Below, one piece after another: positions 8,310-16,105 of a DNA stretch of 64,000 nt; the stretch's first letter is position 1, and every line of letters starts with the position of its first letter. A program made the position numbers and the translations under genes. The stretch covers positions 1 to 64,000 of the forward strand of contig JAEUGY010000104.1 in assembly GCA_016794625.1 (NCBI GenBank). Reading direction: 5' to 3'. The notes beneath the pieces were generated by a model, which saw nothing but the letters and a program-made list of their open reading frames with translations, ran no database searches and had not been told where the DNA came from. The DNA is from Opitutaceae bacterium. GTDB taxonomy: Bacteria; Verrucomicrobiota; Verrucomicrobiia; Opitutales; Opitutaceae.

Positions 8310-8975
8310 ATGGTTGTTTTTGATGTCGATGGAACCCTGATTGGCGGAGAAGCCGCGGATTGGACCAGTTTTGAAGACGCTTTCACCGAGGCCGCCGGAT
8401 TCGCCTTGGACGAGAGGTTCTTTCTCGGCCTGCAAGAGGTTACCGCTCAATCGATTGTGCATGAAGCCCTCGCGGCGTGTCCGCTCGAGGAACGCAAGAT
8501 CAAGGAGCGGGCGGTCTGCCGTGGCTATCTCCAGCGTTTGGAGGCGGCCCACCGCACCCACACCGGCTCGTTCCAGGCCACCGCCGGCGCGCACGACCTG
8601 CTCCGGGAGTTGCGTGCACAGGGCGTGCCCGTGGCCATCGCGACCGGAGACTGGCGGGAGACGATCTCCTTCAAGCTTCGTGCATCGGGACTGCCAATCG
8701 AGGGACTGCCGATGGTGACCTCCAGCGAGTACCTGCGCCGGGCCGACATCATCGCAGCGGCGGTCGCCCTCGCCGGTCGCACGCTCGACGAAGCGCTCTA
8801 CGTGGGGGACGGACTCTGGGACCTTCGGGCCACACAGGCGTTGGGCATCCCCTTTGTGGGGGTGGGCCACCGGCGCGAAAAGCTGCGCGCCGCAGGCGCG
8901 CCTCACGTTCTGGCCGACCTTACCCCCGGCCCTTTTCTGCAGGCCCGCGAGGCCACCCTCCGTGCCCGGCGCTAG
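8310..8975 (+). CDS. HAD superfamily hydrolase (phosphatase)
   Basis: Small cytoplasmic phosphohydrolase of the haloacid dehalogenase superfamily, 221 residues. Motif I is FDVDGTLIGG at the N-terminus, with the nucleophilic and acid/base aspartates. Motif II is IATGDW, and motif IV is YVGDGLWDLRA, with the acidic pair that holds magnesium. A helical cap of about 65 residues follows motif I, as in phosphoglycolate phosphatase-like enzymes. The reading frame is open further upstream, but motif I fixes the start at the ATG at 8310. The substrate cannot be inferred. Its stop overlaps the stop of the convergent gene in the shared tetranucleotide CTAG. Confidence 0.88.
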   Translation: MVVFDVDGTLIGGEAADWTSFEDAFTEAAGFALDERFFLGLQEVTAQSIVHEALAACPLEERKIKERAVCRGYLQRLEAAHRTHTGSFQATAGAHDLLRELRAQGVPVAIATGDWRETISFKLRASGLPIEGLPMVTSSEYLRRADIIAAAVALAGRTLDEALYVGDGLWDLRATQALGIPFVGVGHRREKLRAAGAPHVLADLTPGPFLQAREATLRARR

Positions 8976-9496
8976 GCCGGTTTTGCCGGTTTCTTTCGCG
9001 TCGCCGGACGCTGGCCGGCGGCCCGGTCACGACCGTGTTCGGCAAAGCGCTCGACGAAATACTCGATCCGGTTTTGTCGCGTCTCCGGGCGTTTGCACTC
9101 GTCCAGGTTACGTACGACGTACCTCCGCGCCGCGGGCGTCACGCTGTCAAAATATGCCTTTGCCATCGGCCGGTTTTGCAACGCCCGCTTGAGGTCCTCG
9201 GGCAACACCGGCTCCCGGGGTTCGGTCGAAAGCGTCAATGCCACCTCCAACCGGTCGCCGGCGTCGAGTTTGAGCGGGCGCAGCGCTTCCATGCGCACGG
9301 TCAACCACCCCTTGGTCCCGCCTCCGGGGGTCACCGTGGTGGAAAAAACCTCGCCCCCGTAGCGCGCGATCACCGGGATGCCTTTGCCGCCCTTGCCCAT
9401 GGTCTGCCAGCCCCCCAACGCTTTCACCACCGCCGGCGGAACGGTCACACCCCGCATGATCCACTGTTTTGAGATGAGGGCGGTAAAGGTGGGCAT
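8972..9496 (-). CDS. YdeI/OmpD-associated family protein with DUF1905 domain
   Basis: A protein of 174 residues with an N-terminal DUF1905-type beta-barrel (residues about 1-95: TFTALISKQW, VIARYGGEVFSTTVTPGGGT, WLTVRMEALRPLKLDAGDRL). A C-terminal YdeI-like helical segment follows (about 105-160: LPEDLKRALQNRPMAKAYFD, then RRYVVRNLDECKRPETRQNR). The end is Lys/Arg/Pro-rich. Members occur widely in bacteria and their biochemical role is not established. The start at 9496 was chosen over an in-frame ATG at 9550 because the domain begins there. The gene is convergent with the HAD gene and the two stop codons overlap. Confidence 0.8.
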   Translation of the reverse strand: MPTFTALISKQWIMRGVTVPPAVVKALGGWQTMGKGGKGIPVIARYGGEVFSTTVTPGGGTKGWLTVRMEALRPLKLDAGDRLEVALTLSTEPREPVLPEDLKRALQNRPMAKAYFDSVTPAARRYVVRNLDECKRPETRQNRIEYFVERFAEHGRDRAAGQRPATRKKPAKPA

Positions 9497-9639
9497 GGCG
9501 CCGGCGGCTCCGCCGAACCTGCCGGTCCGCCTTCCCGGAATCAAGCCCACCTCCGTGCGCGGACCCGCGCGGCGGCGGGGCGGGAAACTTCCGCTTGCAA
9601 TTTCATAATTATAAATCAGCCTGCCTTCTCCCCTTCCCC

Positions 9640-11397
9640 ATGTCTCACTACGACTACGCGGTTCTGGCCTTCTACTTCGTGTTCATGATCGCGATCAGTT
9701 GGGCCTTTCGGCGGTTCGTGAACAATGTGAGCGACTACTTCCGCAGCGGGGGCCAGATCGTGTGGTGGATGGTCGGGGGGTCGGCCTTCATGGTGAGCTT
9801 CAGCGCCTGGACCTTCACGGGAGCGGCCTCCAAGGCCTACAGCGACGGCTGGCCGATCGCGGTGATCTACGTGGCCAATGCGGTCGGGTTCATCTGCAAT
9901 GCACTCTACTTCGCCCCCAAGTTCCGGCAGTTGCGCGTGATCACCGCCATTCAGGCGGTGCGGGAGCGTTTTGGGCGGGCCAATGAGCAGATCTTCACGT
10001 GGCTGCAGCTGCCGACGGGCATCATCTACGCCGGCATCTGGCTGAATTCACTCGGGGTGTTCTTCTCCGCCGCCTTCGGGCTGGATCTGACATGGACCAT
10101 CCTGGGCACGGGTCTGGTAGTGCTCTTCATGTCACTGGTCGGCGGCAGCTGGGCCGTGGTGGCGAGCGACTTCATCCAGGTGCTGATCCTCATGCCGGTC
10201 TGCCTCGTGGTCGCGGTGCTGGCGGTGCTGAAACTCGGAGGCTTCGGGGCGTTCCTGGACCGCGTTCCTTCGCACCACTTCGACTTCAGCCAGGTCTTCT
10301 CCAAGGAGTTCCTGCTCTTCTGGTGCGTGGCGATGCTGATCAAGCAGTTCACGTCGACCAACAACCTGATGGACGCCTCTCGGTATCTATGCGTCAAGGA
10401 CAGTCGACACGCGCGCTGGGCGGGGTTCCTGGGAGCCGGGCTCTTCCTGGTCGGCATCTTCATCTGGTTCGTTCCTCCGATGGCGGCCGCGGCCCTGTTC
10501 CCCGACCTCGGCACGGTCTACCCGACGCTGAAGAATCCGAACGAAGGCGCCTTCATGGCGGTGTCCCAGGCCGTGCTGCCCGTCGGCATGGTCGGGCTGC
10601 TGGTCAGCGGCATCTTTGCCGCCACCATGTCCTCGATGGACTCGGGCCTGAACAAGAACGCCGGCATCTTCATCAAGAACTTCTACCAGCCGGTGCTGCG
10701 TCCGCACGCCACCGACCGCCAGCTGCTGCGCGCCGGCAAGCTCACAACGATCGTGCTCGGCTCATTCGTCATCCTCGTGGCCTGGCAGCTGAGCAAGCTC
10801 AAGGGGCTCTCGCTCTTCGACATGATGGTGCGCTTCGGCTCGCTGGTGAGCGTGCCGATCACGGTGCCGCTCGTCTGGGGTCTGTTGATCAAGCGGACGC
10901 CGCCCTGGGCGGCCTGGACCACGGTCGCGGTCGGGTTCGCCTCGTCGCTGGTCTGTGAAAATCTCCTCACCTCCAAGTGGGCTGGCGAGTTCTTCTTCGG
11001 ACCGGGCTCCCTGCTGGACCGCTCGAGTGGGGAATACTGGGGGCAGGGCATCGCGGTGCTGCTGAACATTGCAGTGGGTAGCCTCTGGTTCATTGGCAGC
11101 ACGCTGTTCTGGCGTCAGGCGAGCCCGGAGTACCGCGCCCAAGTCGAGGGGTTCTTCACCAAACTGCACCGGCCGGTGGATTTCCACGGCGAGGGTGGCG
11201 AGGACAACTCGGCCCGCCAGGAGGCGCTGATCGGCAAACTCTGCATCGCTTACGGCGCCTTTGTCACGGTGCTCATGCTCATTCCCAATCCGCTGCTGGG
11301 CCGGCTCTCCTTCCTCGTCTGCGGCGGCATCGTGCTGCTCATCGGCATCGGCCTGCTGCGCAAGTCGCACCGGACCCTGGCCCGCGTTGCTGTCTAA
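9640..11397 (+). CDS. Sodium:solute symporter (SSS/SLC5 family)
   Basis: Inner-membrane transporter that couples sodium entry to uptake of a small solute, most likely a mono- or disaccharide or sugar acid given the operon. The 585 residues contain about 13-14 hydrophobic segments. SSS landmarks include the N-terminal DYFRSGGQIVWWMVGGSAFM segment, FTGAASKAYSDGW, and GIFAATMSSMDSGLNKNAG, which matches the family sodium-site region in TM8 with its Ser residues. It is the first gene of a tight operon ending at 20127, followed 10 bases later by a TonB receptor. An AT-rich stretch at 9600-9616 in otherwise GC-rich sequence probably holds the operon promoter, though I cannot assign clear hexamers. 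The ATG at 9640 gives a normal N-terminus (MSHYDYAVLAFYF). Confidence 0.92.
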   Translation: MSHYDYAVLAFYFVFMIAISWAFRRFVNNVSDYFRSGGQIVWWMVGGSAFMVSFSAWTFTGAASKAYSDGWPIAVIYVANAVGFICNALYFAPKFRQLRVITAIQAVRERFGRANEQIFTWLQLPTGIIYAGIWLNSLGVFFSAAFGLDLTWTILGTGLVVLFMSLVGGSWAVVASDFIQVLILMPVCLVVAVLAVLKLGGFGAFLDRVPSHHFDFSQVFSKEFLLFWCVAMLIKQFTSTNNLMDASRYLCVKDSRHARWAGFLGAGLFLVGIFIWFVPPMAAAALFPDLGTVYPTLKNPNEGAFMAVSQAVLPVGMVGLLVSGIFAATMSSMDSGLNKNAGIFIKNFYQPVLRPHATDRQLLRAGKLTTIVLGSFVILVAWQLSKLKGLSLFDMMVRFGSLVSVPITVPLVWGLLIKRTPPWAAWTTVAVGFASSLVCENLLTSKWAGEFFFGPGSLLDRSSGEYWGQGIAVLLNIAVGSLWFIGSTLFWRQASPEYRAQVEGFFTKLHRPVDFHGEGGEDNSARQEALIGKLCIAYGAFVTVLMLIPNPLLGRLSFLVCGGIVLLIGIGLLRKSHRTLARVAV

Positions 11398-11407
11398 TTT
11401 TACCACC

Positions 11408-13792
11408 ATGATCACTCGAATCCCTCGTGTGTGCGGAGTCGGCCTCGCTCTCGCCGCCTCGCTTTCCGCCCAGACCCCGGCCCCGTCGCGGACACCCGCC
11501 GCCGCGCCCTCATCGTCCGAGTCCGATGTCGTGGCACTGCCGGAGTTCAGCGTGTCGACGAGCTCGACCAGCGAGTACGTCTCCGCCGAATCCATCACCG
11601 GCACGCGCGTCGCCACCAAAATCCGGGATCTGCCGTTCACGGTGAATACCGTGACCGCGGACTTTCTCGATGACTTCGCCGCCTTCGAGTTCCGCGACCA
11701 GTTCGGCTACACGAGCAGCGTCTCCGTCTGGGAAACCCTCTCGACCGGCTACAGTCTGCGCGGCTTCGATGCCGACGTGCAGCTGCGCAACGGATTCCGT
11801 CGCATCGGGCTGATCGACAAGGTCAATGTCGAGCGCGCCGAAATCATCAAGGGGCCGGCCGCCTCCATCTACGGCACCGTGCTGCCGGGCGGCACGATCA
11901 ATGTCATCACGAAGAAGCCCAAGACCAAGCCCGCCCAGCGGATCTCCGTCAGCGCCGGCGGCAACAACCTGCTCCGGGCCCAGGCATCCTCGACCGGGCC
12001 GGTCGGTGACAGCGACCGTTTCTTTTACCGTGTCGACGTCGCCGCCGACCAGAGCGACTACGACCAGCCATTCAAGCAACGAGAGACGCGCACCATCGCG
12101 ACCCAGCTGCAGTGGAAACCCGCGCCCGCCACCAGCCTGCTCTTCGAGGTGGAATGGCTGAAGCGGAATGAAATCGGCATCTCCAGCGCGACGGTGCCCT
12201 TCCGGGTCCAGACCGGCACGCCGGATCCGTACCGCACCACGGCCAACCGCACCTACACGCGCTACGTCGCCGTCGCCGAGGAGGTCTTCAACTTCAACTC
12301 CCAGGGCGAGGACAATTTCTCGGACCGCTACGTCTACAACACCACCCTGACCTTCGAACATCGCATCAGCGACCATCTCTCCCTGCGCAGCGGGGCGAAC
12401 TGGTTCGAGCGGAGCCTGGAACGGCAGGAAGTCGGCGGCCGCGACCAGTTCAACCCGATCACGCGCACCGTCCAGCGCGGCACGCCCCGCCTGCGGCCTT
12501 TCCCCGAAGGCGGCCTGAGCTGGCAGACGGATCTGCTCGCGACGTGGGAGACGGGCAAGGTGCAGCACAAGACCCTGCTTACAGTCGACTACCAGCGGCA
12601 GACGGAGAAACCCGAGCGCTGGGACATGACCAACTTCACCCTCGGCATGCCCGCCGAGGTTCAGTCGGGGCTCCGGGTGGATACACCGAACTACGATTTT
12701 GTGACCCTCCGGGAAAACCGGTCGCTCTACGCCCTGACCCAGAAGGAAAACAACTCGATCGATCTCTACGGCGTCTTCCTCAGTGAACGCATGATCTTTC
12801 TCGATGGTCGCGCCAATGTCATGGCGGGCGCCCGCTACGACTATGTCGACAATCATTCGAAGGACCTCGTGGCCGGGGCCAACAGCGAGCGCCAGACCGA
12901 CGAGATCAGCTACCAGGTCGGCGCCAACTACCGGGTCTTTCCCCGGCTGACGACGTTCGCCAACTTCAGCCGCTCGTTCGTGCCGCAGTTCCGCATCGGC
13001 CGCAATCTCGACGGCTCCACGTTCGAACTGCCCAACGAATTCGGCAAGGGCTGGGAGGTCGGCGTGAAGTCCGGCTTCTTCGACGACCGGCTGACCTTCA
13101 CCGCCGCCTACTACGACATCCAGCGGGAGAACGTGGCGCGCGACACCACCGATCCCCTGACCGGCGTCGGCATCACCGTGCTCTCGGGTATCGAGGCCTC
13201 CAAGGGCTATGAGTTCGACTTCAACTGGGTCGTGACCCCGGAGCTGCAGTTCTTCGGCGGCTACGGCTACAACGACACCGAGGTGGTCAGCAACGCCCAG
13301 GCCCCCCACCTGCAGGGCTCGCCGCTGCGGCGCTCGCCCAAGGACAACCTGGGGGTCGGCGCCAAATGGGAGCGCAAGAACGGTTCGCTCAAGGGTGTGT
13401 ATGTGACCGCCGGTTACAAGTACTACGGCCGGTCGATCGCCAACCCGTCCACCGGCCGCAATGTTTCCCGCGCCTCGGTGACCACCGCCAACCCCTTCGT
13501 CAACCGGCCGATGCCGAACGGTCTGCTGCCTTTCCCCCAGTTCGCCGCCAACGCCGTGCTCACTTCGATCCCCTCGGACGTCCGCGTCGACGACGGACGC
13601 GAATCCATCTTCAACGACGCTTACGACGTGGTCGAAGCCGGCCTCGGTTACAAGTGGCGCACGGGCGGCCGCCGCTACAGCCACAAGATCCAGGTCAACG
13701 CGAGCAACCTCTTCGACATCCGCTACACCTATGGCTCCACCGGCCAGGGCCCGGGGCTCAATTACGTCTTCACCTACGACCTGAGCTTCTAA
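11408..13792 (+). CDS. TonB-dependent receptor
   Basis: Outer-membrane uptake channel of 794 residues. A signal peptide (about 1-20, ending ASLSAQ) is followed by a Pro/Ala/Ser linker and an acidic TonB-box-like stretch (DVVALPEFSVST). The plug follows (about 55-165, with RDLPFTVNTVTADFLDDF, YSLRGFD, VERAEIIKGPAASIYGTVLP and GGTINVITKKP), then a barrel ending in FTYDLSF with the terminal Phe typical of outer-membrane proteins. The plug is of the siderophore-receptor type, and unlike the receptors at 1 and 22108 it has no carboxypeptidase-like or STN domain. Even so, its place between a sugar-type symporter and carbohydrate enzymes argues for glycan import. In this phylum receptors of this shape are common in polysaccharide loci. 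Confidence 0.93.
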   Translation: MITRIPRVCGVGLALAASLSAQTPAPSRTPAAAPSSSESDVVALPEFSVSTSSTSEYVSAESITGTRVATKIRDLPFTVNTVTADFLDDFAAFEFRDQFGYTSSVSVWETLSTGYSLRGFDADVQLRNGFRRIGLIDKVNVERAEIIKGPAASIYGTVLPGGTINVITKKPKTKPAQRISVSAGGNNLLRAQASSTGPVGDSDRFFYRVDVAADQSDYDQPFKQRETRTIATQLQWKPAPATSLLFEVEWLKRNEIGISSATVPFRVQTGTPDPYRTTANRTYTRYVAVAEEVFNFNSQGEDNFSDRYVYNTTLTFEHRISDHLSLRSGANWFERSLERQEVGGRDQFNPITRTVQRGTPRLRPFPEGGLSWQTDLLATWETGKVQHKTLLTVDYQRQTEKPERWDMTNFTLGMPAEVQSGLRVDTPNYDFVTLRENRSLYALTQKENNSIDLYGVFLSERMIFLDGRANVMAGARYDYVDNHSKDLVAGANSERQTDEISYQVGANYRVFPRLTTFANFSRSFVPQFRIGRNLDGSTFELPNEFGKGWEVGVKSGFFDDRLTFTAAYYDIQRENVARDTTDPLTGVGITVLSGIEASKGYEFDFNWVVTPELQFFGGYGYNDTEVVSNAQAPHLQGSPLRRSPKDNLGVGAKWERKNGSLKGVYVTAGYKYYGRSIANPSTGRNVSRASVTTANPFVNRPMPNGLLPFPQFAANAVLTSIPSDVRVDDGRESIFNDAYDVVEAGLGYKWRTGGRRYSHKIQVNASNLFDIRYTYGSTGQGPGLNYVFTYDLSF

Positions 13793-13860
13793 CCCTGGAC
13801 CCTCTCCCTCGCGCGAAGACCAAAGACGCCTCGACCAAGCCGAAAGCCTCCCCTCACTTC

Positions 13861-13890
13861 GCCCTCCGCGTCTTCGCGTCTTTGCGTTTC
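13861..13890 (+). repeat. Imperfect short-period intergenic repeat
   Basis: The segment contains CTCCGCG, CTTCGCG and CTTTGCG in succession, that is, near-copies of a 9-base unit (CGTCTTCG-like). From memory, runs of this type recur as dispersed intergenic repeats in genomes of several phyla. GTCTTCGCG at 13870-13878 could also pair with CGCGAAGAC at 13812-13820. Only one copy is in this window, so its dispersed nature is an inference. Confidence 0.3.
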
Positions 13891-13908
13891 AAGCTCGAGC
13901 TCCCTTCC

Positions 13909-14991
13909 ATGTCCTACCACCAGCACCTCGTTCTGCTGCCGCCCAACCGGGTCTGGCGGACCTACCGCGGTGGCCGCACGCTGGAGGCGCTGGCCGGCGC
14001 CGCCGCGCCGGTGGACAGTTCGTTTCCGGAAGACTGGGTGGCCTCGACGACCCGCGCGGTGAACATTGGCCGCGAAGCGATTGCTGAGGGTGTTTCACAG
14101 GTGCAAATCGCCGGCCAGAACTACGACCTCGCCGCACTCGTCGCCCGGGATCCGGTGTATTTCCTCGGCGCAGACCACGTCGCCCGCTTCGGTCCGGATC
14201 TGCGGCTGCTGGTCAAGCTGCTCGACTCGTCCATCCGTCTGCATTTCCAGGTTCACCCGACCGCAGAGTTCGCCCGGCGATTCCTCGGTTCCCCTTCGGG
14301 CAAGACCGAAGCCTACCACGTGCTCGCCACGCGCCCGGAGGTGGCGGAGCCCTGCATCTATCTCGGCTTCCAGCGTCCACCCGATCGCGCCACGCTGCGC
14401 CGGTTGATCGAGACCCAGGACATCGCCGGGATCGAGGCGTGTTTCGACAAGGTAACCGTGCAGCCGGGTGACACCTACCTCGTGCCGGGCGGCGTGCCGC
14501 ACGCGCTCGGTGAAGGCGTGTTCCTGGTCGAGATTCAGGAGCCGAGCGATCTGGTGGTGCGATTCGAGTTCGAGCGGGGCGGATACCTGTTGCCGGAGAG
14601 CGCCCGGTTCATGAATCGCGGCCTGGACTTCTGTCTGGATCTCTTCGACTTCACGGCCCGTCCCCTCACGGACGTGCTGAACCGCCAGCGCTGCCAGCCT
14701 CGGTTGGAACGGACGCTCGGACCCTCGTCGCGCGAGGATCGATTGATCGGACCAGCCGAGACTGCCTGCTTCGGTGTGACCAAACTGTACCTCGGGGGGG
14801 AAACCGTGGCGCGCGACTCCACCTCCGCATCGATTCTCATCGTGACCTCCGGCGAAGTCACCCTCCGGACTGCTCGAGGCTCGCATCGCCTTCATCGCTA
14901 CGACAAGGTGTTCCTTCCAGCCGGGCTCGGCCGGTTGGAGCTTGTTCCGGAAACCCGCGCCGAACTCCTCGCATGCCATCCTCCGTCCTGA
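13909..14991 (+). CDS. Type I mannose-6-phosphate isomerase-like protein
   Basis: Cupin-fold isomerase related to ManA, which interconverts mannose 6-phosphate and fructose 6-phosphate. The 360 residues contain the zinc-site motif HFQVHPT (about 111-117), the following GKTEAYHVLA, and the pair PGDTYLVPGGVPHALGEGVF and LVEIQEPSDLVVRFE that completes the active site and metal ligands (Gln, His, Glu, His). The C-terminal third is a second cupin-like domain. Sequence alone does not prove mannose 6-phosphate as substrate, since relatives act on other sugars. Here it is third in a glycan operon and overlaps the next gene by 19 bases. The ATG at 13909 is chosen because MSYHQHLVLLPPNRVWRTY starts the conserved region. 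Confidence 0.85.
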   Translation: MSYHQHLVLLPPNRVWRTYRGGRTLEALAGAAAPVDSSFPEDWVASTTRAVNIGREAIAEGVSQVQIAGQNYDLAALVARDPVYFLGADHVARFGPDLRLLVKLLDSSIRLHFQVHPTAEFARRFLGSPSGKTEAYHVLATRPEVAEPCIYLGFQRPPDRATLRRLIETQDIAGIEACFDKVTVQPGDTYLVPGGVPHALGEGVFLVEIQEPSDLVVRFEFERGGYLLPESARFMNRGLDFCLDLFDFTARPLTDVLNRQRCQPRLERTLGPSSREDRLIGPAETACFGVTKLYLGGETVARDSTSASILIVTSGEVTLRTARGSHRLHRYDKVFLPAGLGRLELVPETRAELLACHPPS

Positions 14992-16040
14992 TTCGAGAAG
15001 GCCCATCCACTCCCGCGGCCCGACCTCCCGTCACCGTGTCCCGACCCGATTCGATATTCGCGGCGCTGACGCCATCGGAGACCGCGGACTTTCTGCCCGA
15101 ACCGCTCGCCACCGAGGTGAGGGGGATGGTACAGCGGTACCTGCCCTTTGATCCACTCGCCCACTCGGCCGAGGCCTTTCATCAGGCGCTGCACGAGGCG
15201 AATCCGGAGATCCTGATCGCCGCCTGGAAGACGCCGGCGCTGCCGGCGGTGCTCCCGCCGCGGCTGCGTTACGTGTGTTACTTGTGCGGCTCGGTCAAGA
15301 AGCTCGTGACGCGCGAGCACCTGGAGCGGGGCCTGATCGTGACCAACTGGGGCGGTTCCATCAGCCGCATTGTCGCGGAGTGGGCCCTCTTTCACATTCT
15401 CTCCTGCCTGCGCCGGGCCACAGCCTGGGCCCTCGCCATGCACCTGGAGGGCGGCTGGAAGGACGGCGCGACCGAGACCGCCTCGCTCTTCGGCCGCACC
15501 GTCGGGCTCCACGGCTTCGGCCAGGTCGCCCGCGAACTGGTGCGGCTGCTCGCGCCCTTCGGCGTGCGCATCTCGGTGCTGGCCCCCGATGTCGACGCCG
15601 CCGCCGAATCCACCTTTGGTATCCATCGCTCCCCTTCGATGGAGCGTCTCTTTTCCGACAACGACATCATCGTCGAACTTGCCCCGCTGATTCCCGAAAC
15701 CGTGGGCACGGTCACCGAAGCACATCTGCGCCTGATCCGCCCCGGCGGGGTCTTCATCAACGTCGGCCGCGGCGCGGTCGTCGACGAGGCAGCGCTGCTC
15801 CGGGTCGCCGCCGAAGGGAAGATTCAGGTCGGGCTCGATGTCTTCACGCATGAACCCCTGCCGAGAGATTCCGGGTTTCGCGGATTGCGCAATGTCACGC
15901 TGACCCCCCACCTCGCCGGACCCACCACGGACCGTCGGCGCGACGCGGGCGGTTTCGCGATCGCCAACCTGCGCGCCTACGCCCGAGGCGAATCGCTCCA
16001 GGCCGTCGTGACGCCGCATGTCTACGACCAGTCGTCGTAG
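14973..16040 (+). CDS. D-isomer-specific 2-hydroxyacid dehydrogenase
   Basis: NAD(P)-dependent reduction of a 2-keto acid or oxidation of a D-2-hydroxy acid in the cytoplasm. The 355 residues show the split substrate domain and a central nucleotide-binding domain: GLHGFGQVARELVRLLAPFG gives the GxGxxx-type loop and NVGRGAVVDEAALL the catalytic Arg. DVFTHEPL supplies the catalytic Glu and LTPHLAGPT the catalytic His. It overlaps the isomerase gene by 19 bases, so translation is probably coupled. In a uronate-type glycan operon it may act on a keto-acid sugar derivative, as glyoxylate/hydroxypyruvate reductase relatives do; that is inference. The first 25 residues are poorly conserved, so a later start is possible. 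Confidence 0.88.
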   Translation: MPSSVLIREGPSTPAARPPVTVSRPDSIFAALTPSETADFLPEPLATEVRGMVQRYLPFDPLAHSAEAFHQALHEANPEILIAAWKTPALPAVLPPRLRYVCYLCGSVKKLVTREHLERGLIVTNWGGSISRIVAEWALFHILSCLRRATAWALAMHLEGGWKDGATETASLFGRTVGLHGFGQVARELVRLLAPFGVRISVLAPDVDAAAESTFGIHRSPSMERLFSDNDIIVELAPLIPETVGTVTEAHLRLIRPGGVFINVGRGAVVDEAALLRVAAEGKIQVGLDVFTHEPLPRDSGFRGLRNVTLTPHLAGPTTDRRRDAGGFAIANLRAYARGESLQAVVTPHVYDQSS

Positions 16041-16105
16041 ACGACCCGCCTGTCATGGCGACGACACCCGCCGTTGGAGGTGGGGTCGCTGACCCCTCTC
16101 TCTCC

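Noticed and set aside
11510..13684. 724-residue open frame on the minus strand
   Set aside because: Antisense shadow of the receptor at 11408, which has a signal peptide, plug motifs and a terminal Phe. Codon composition of GC-rich genes opens this frame.
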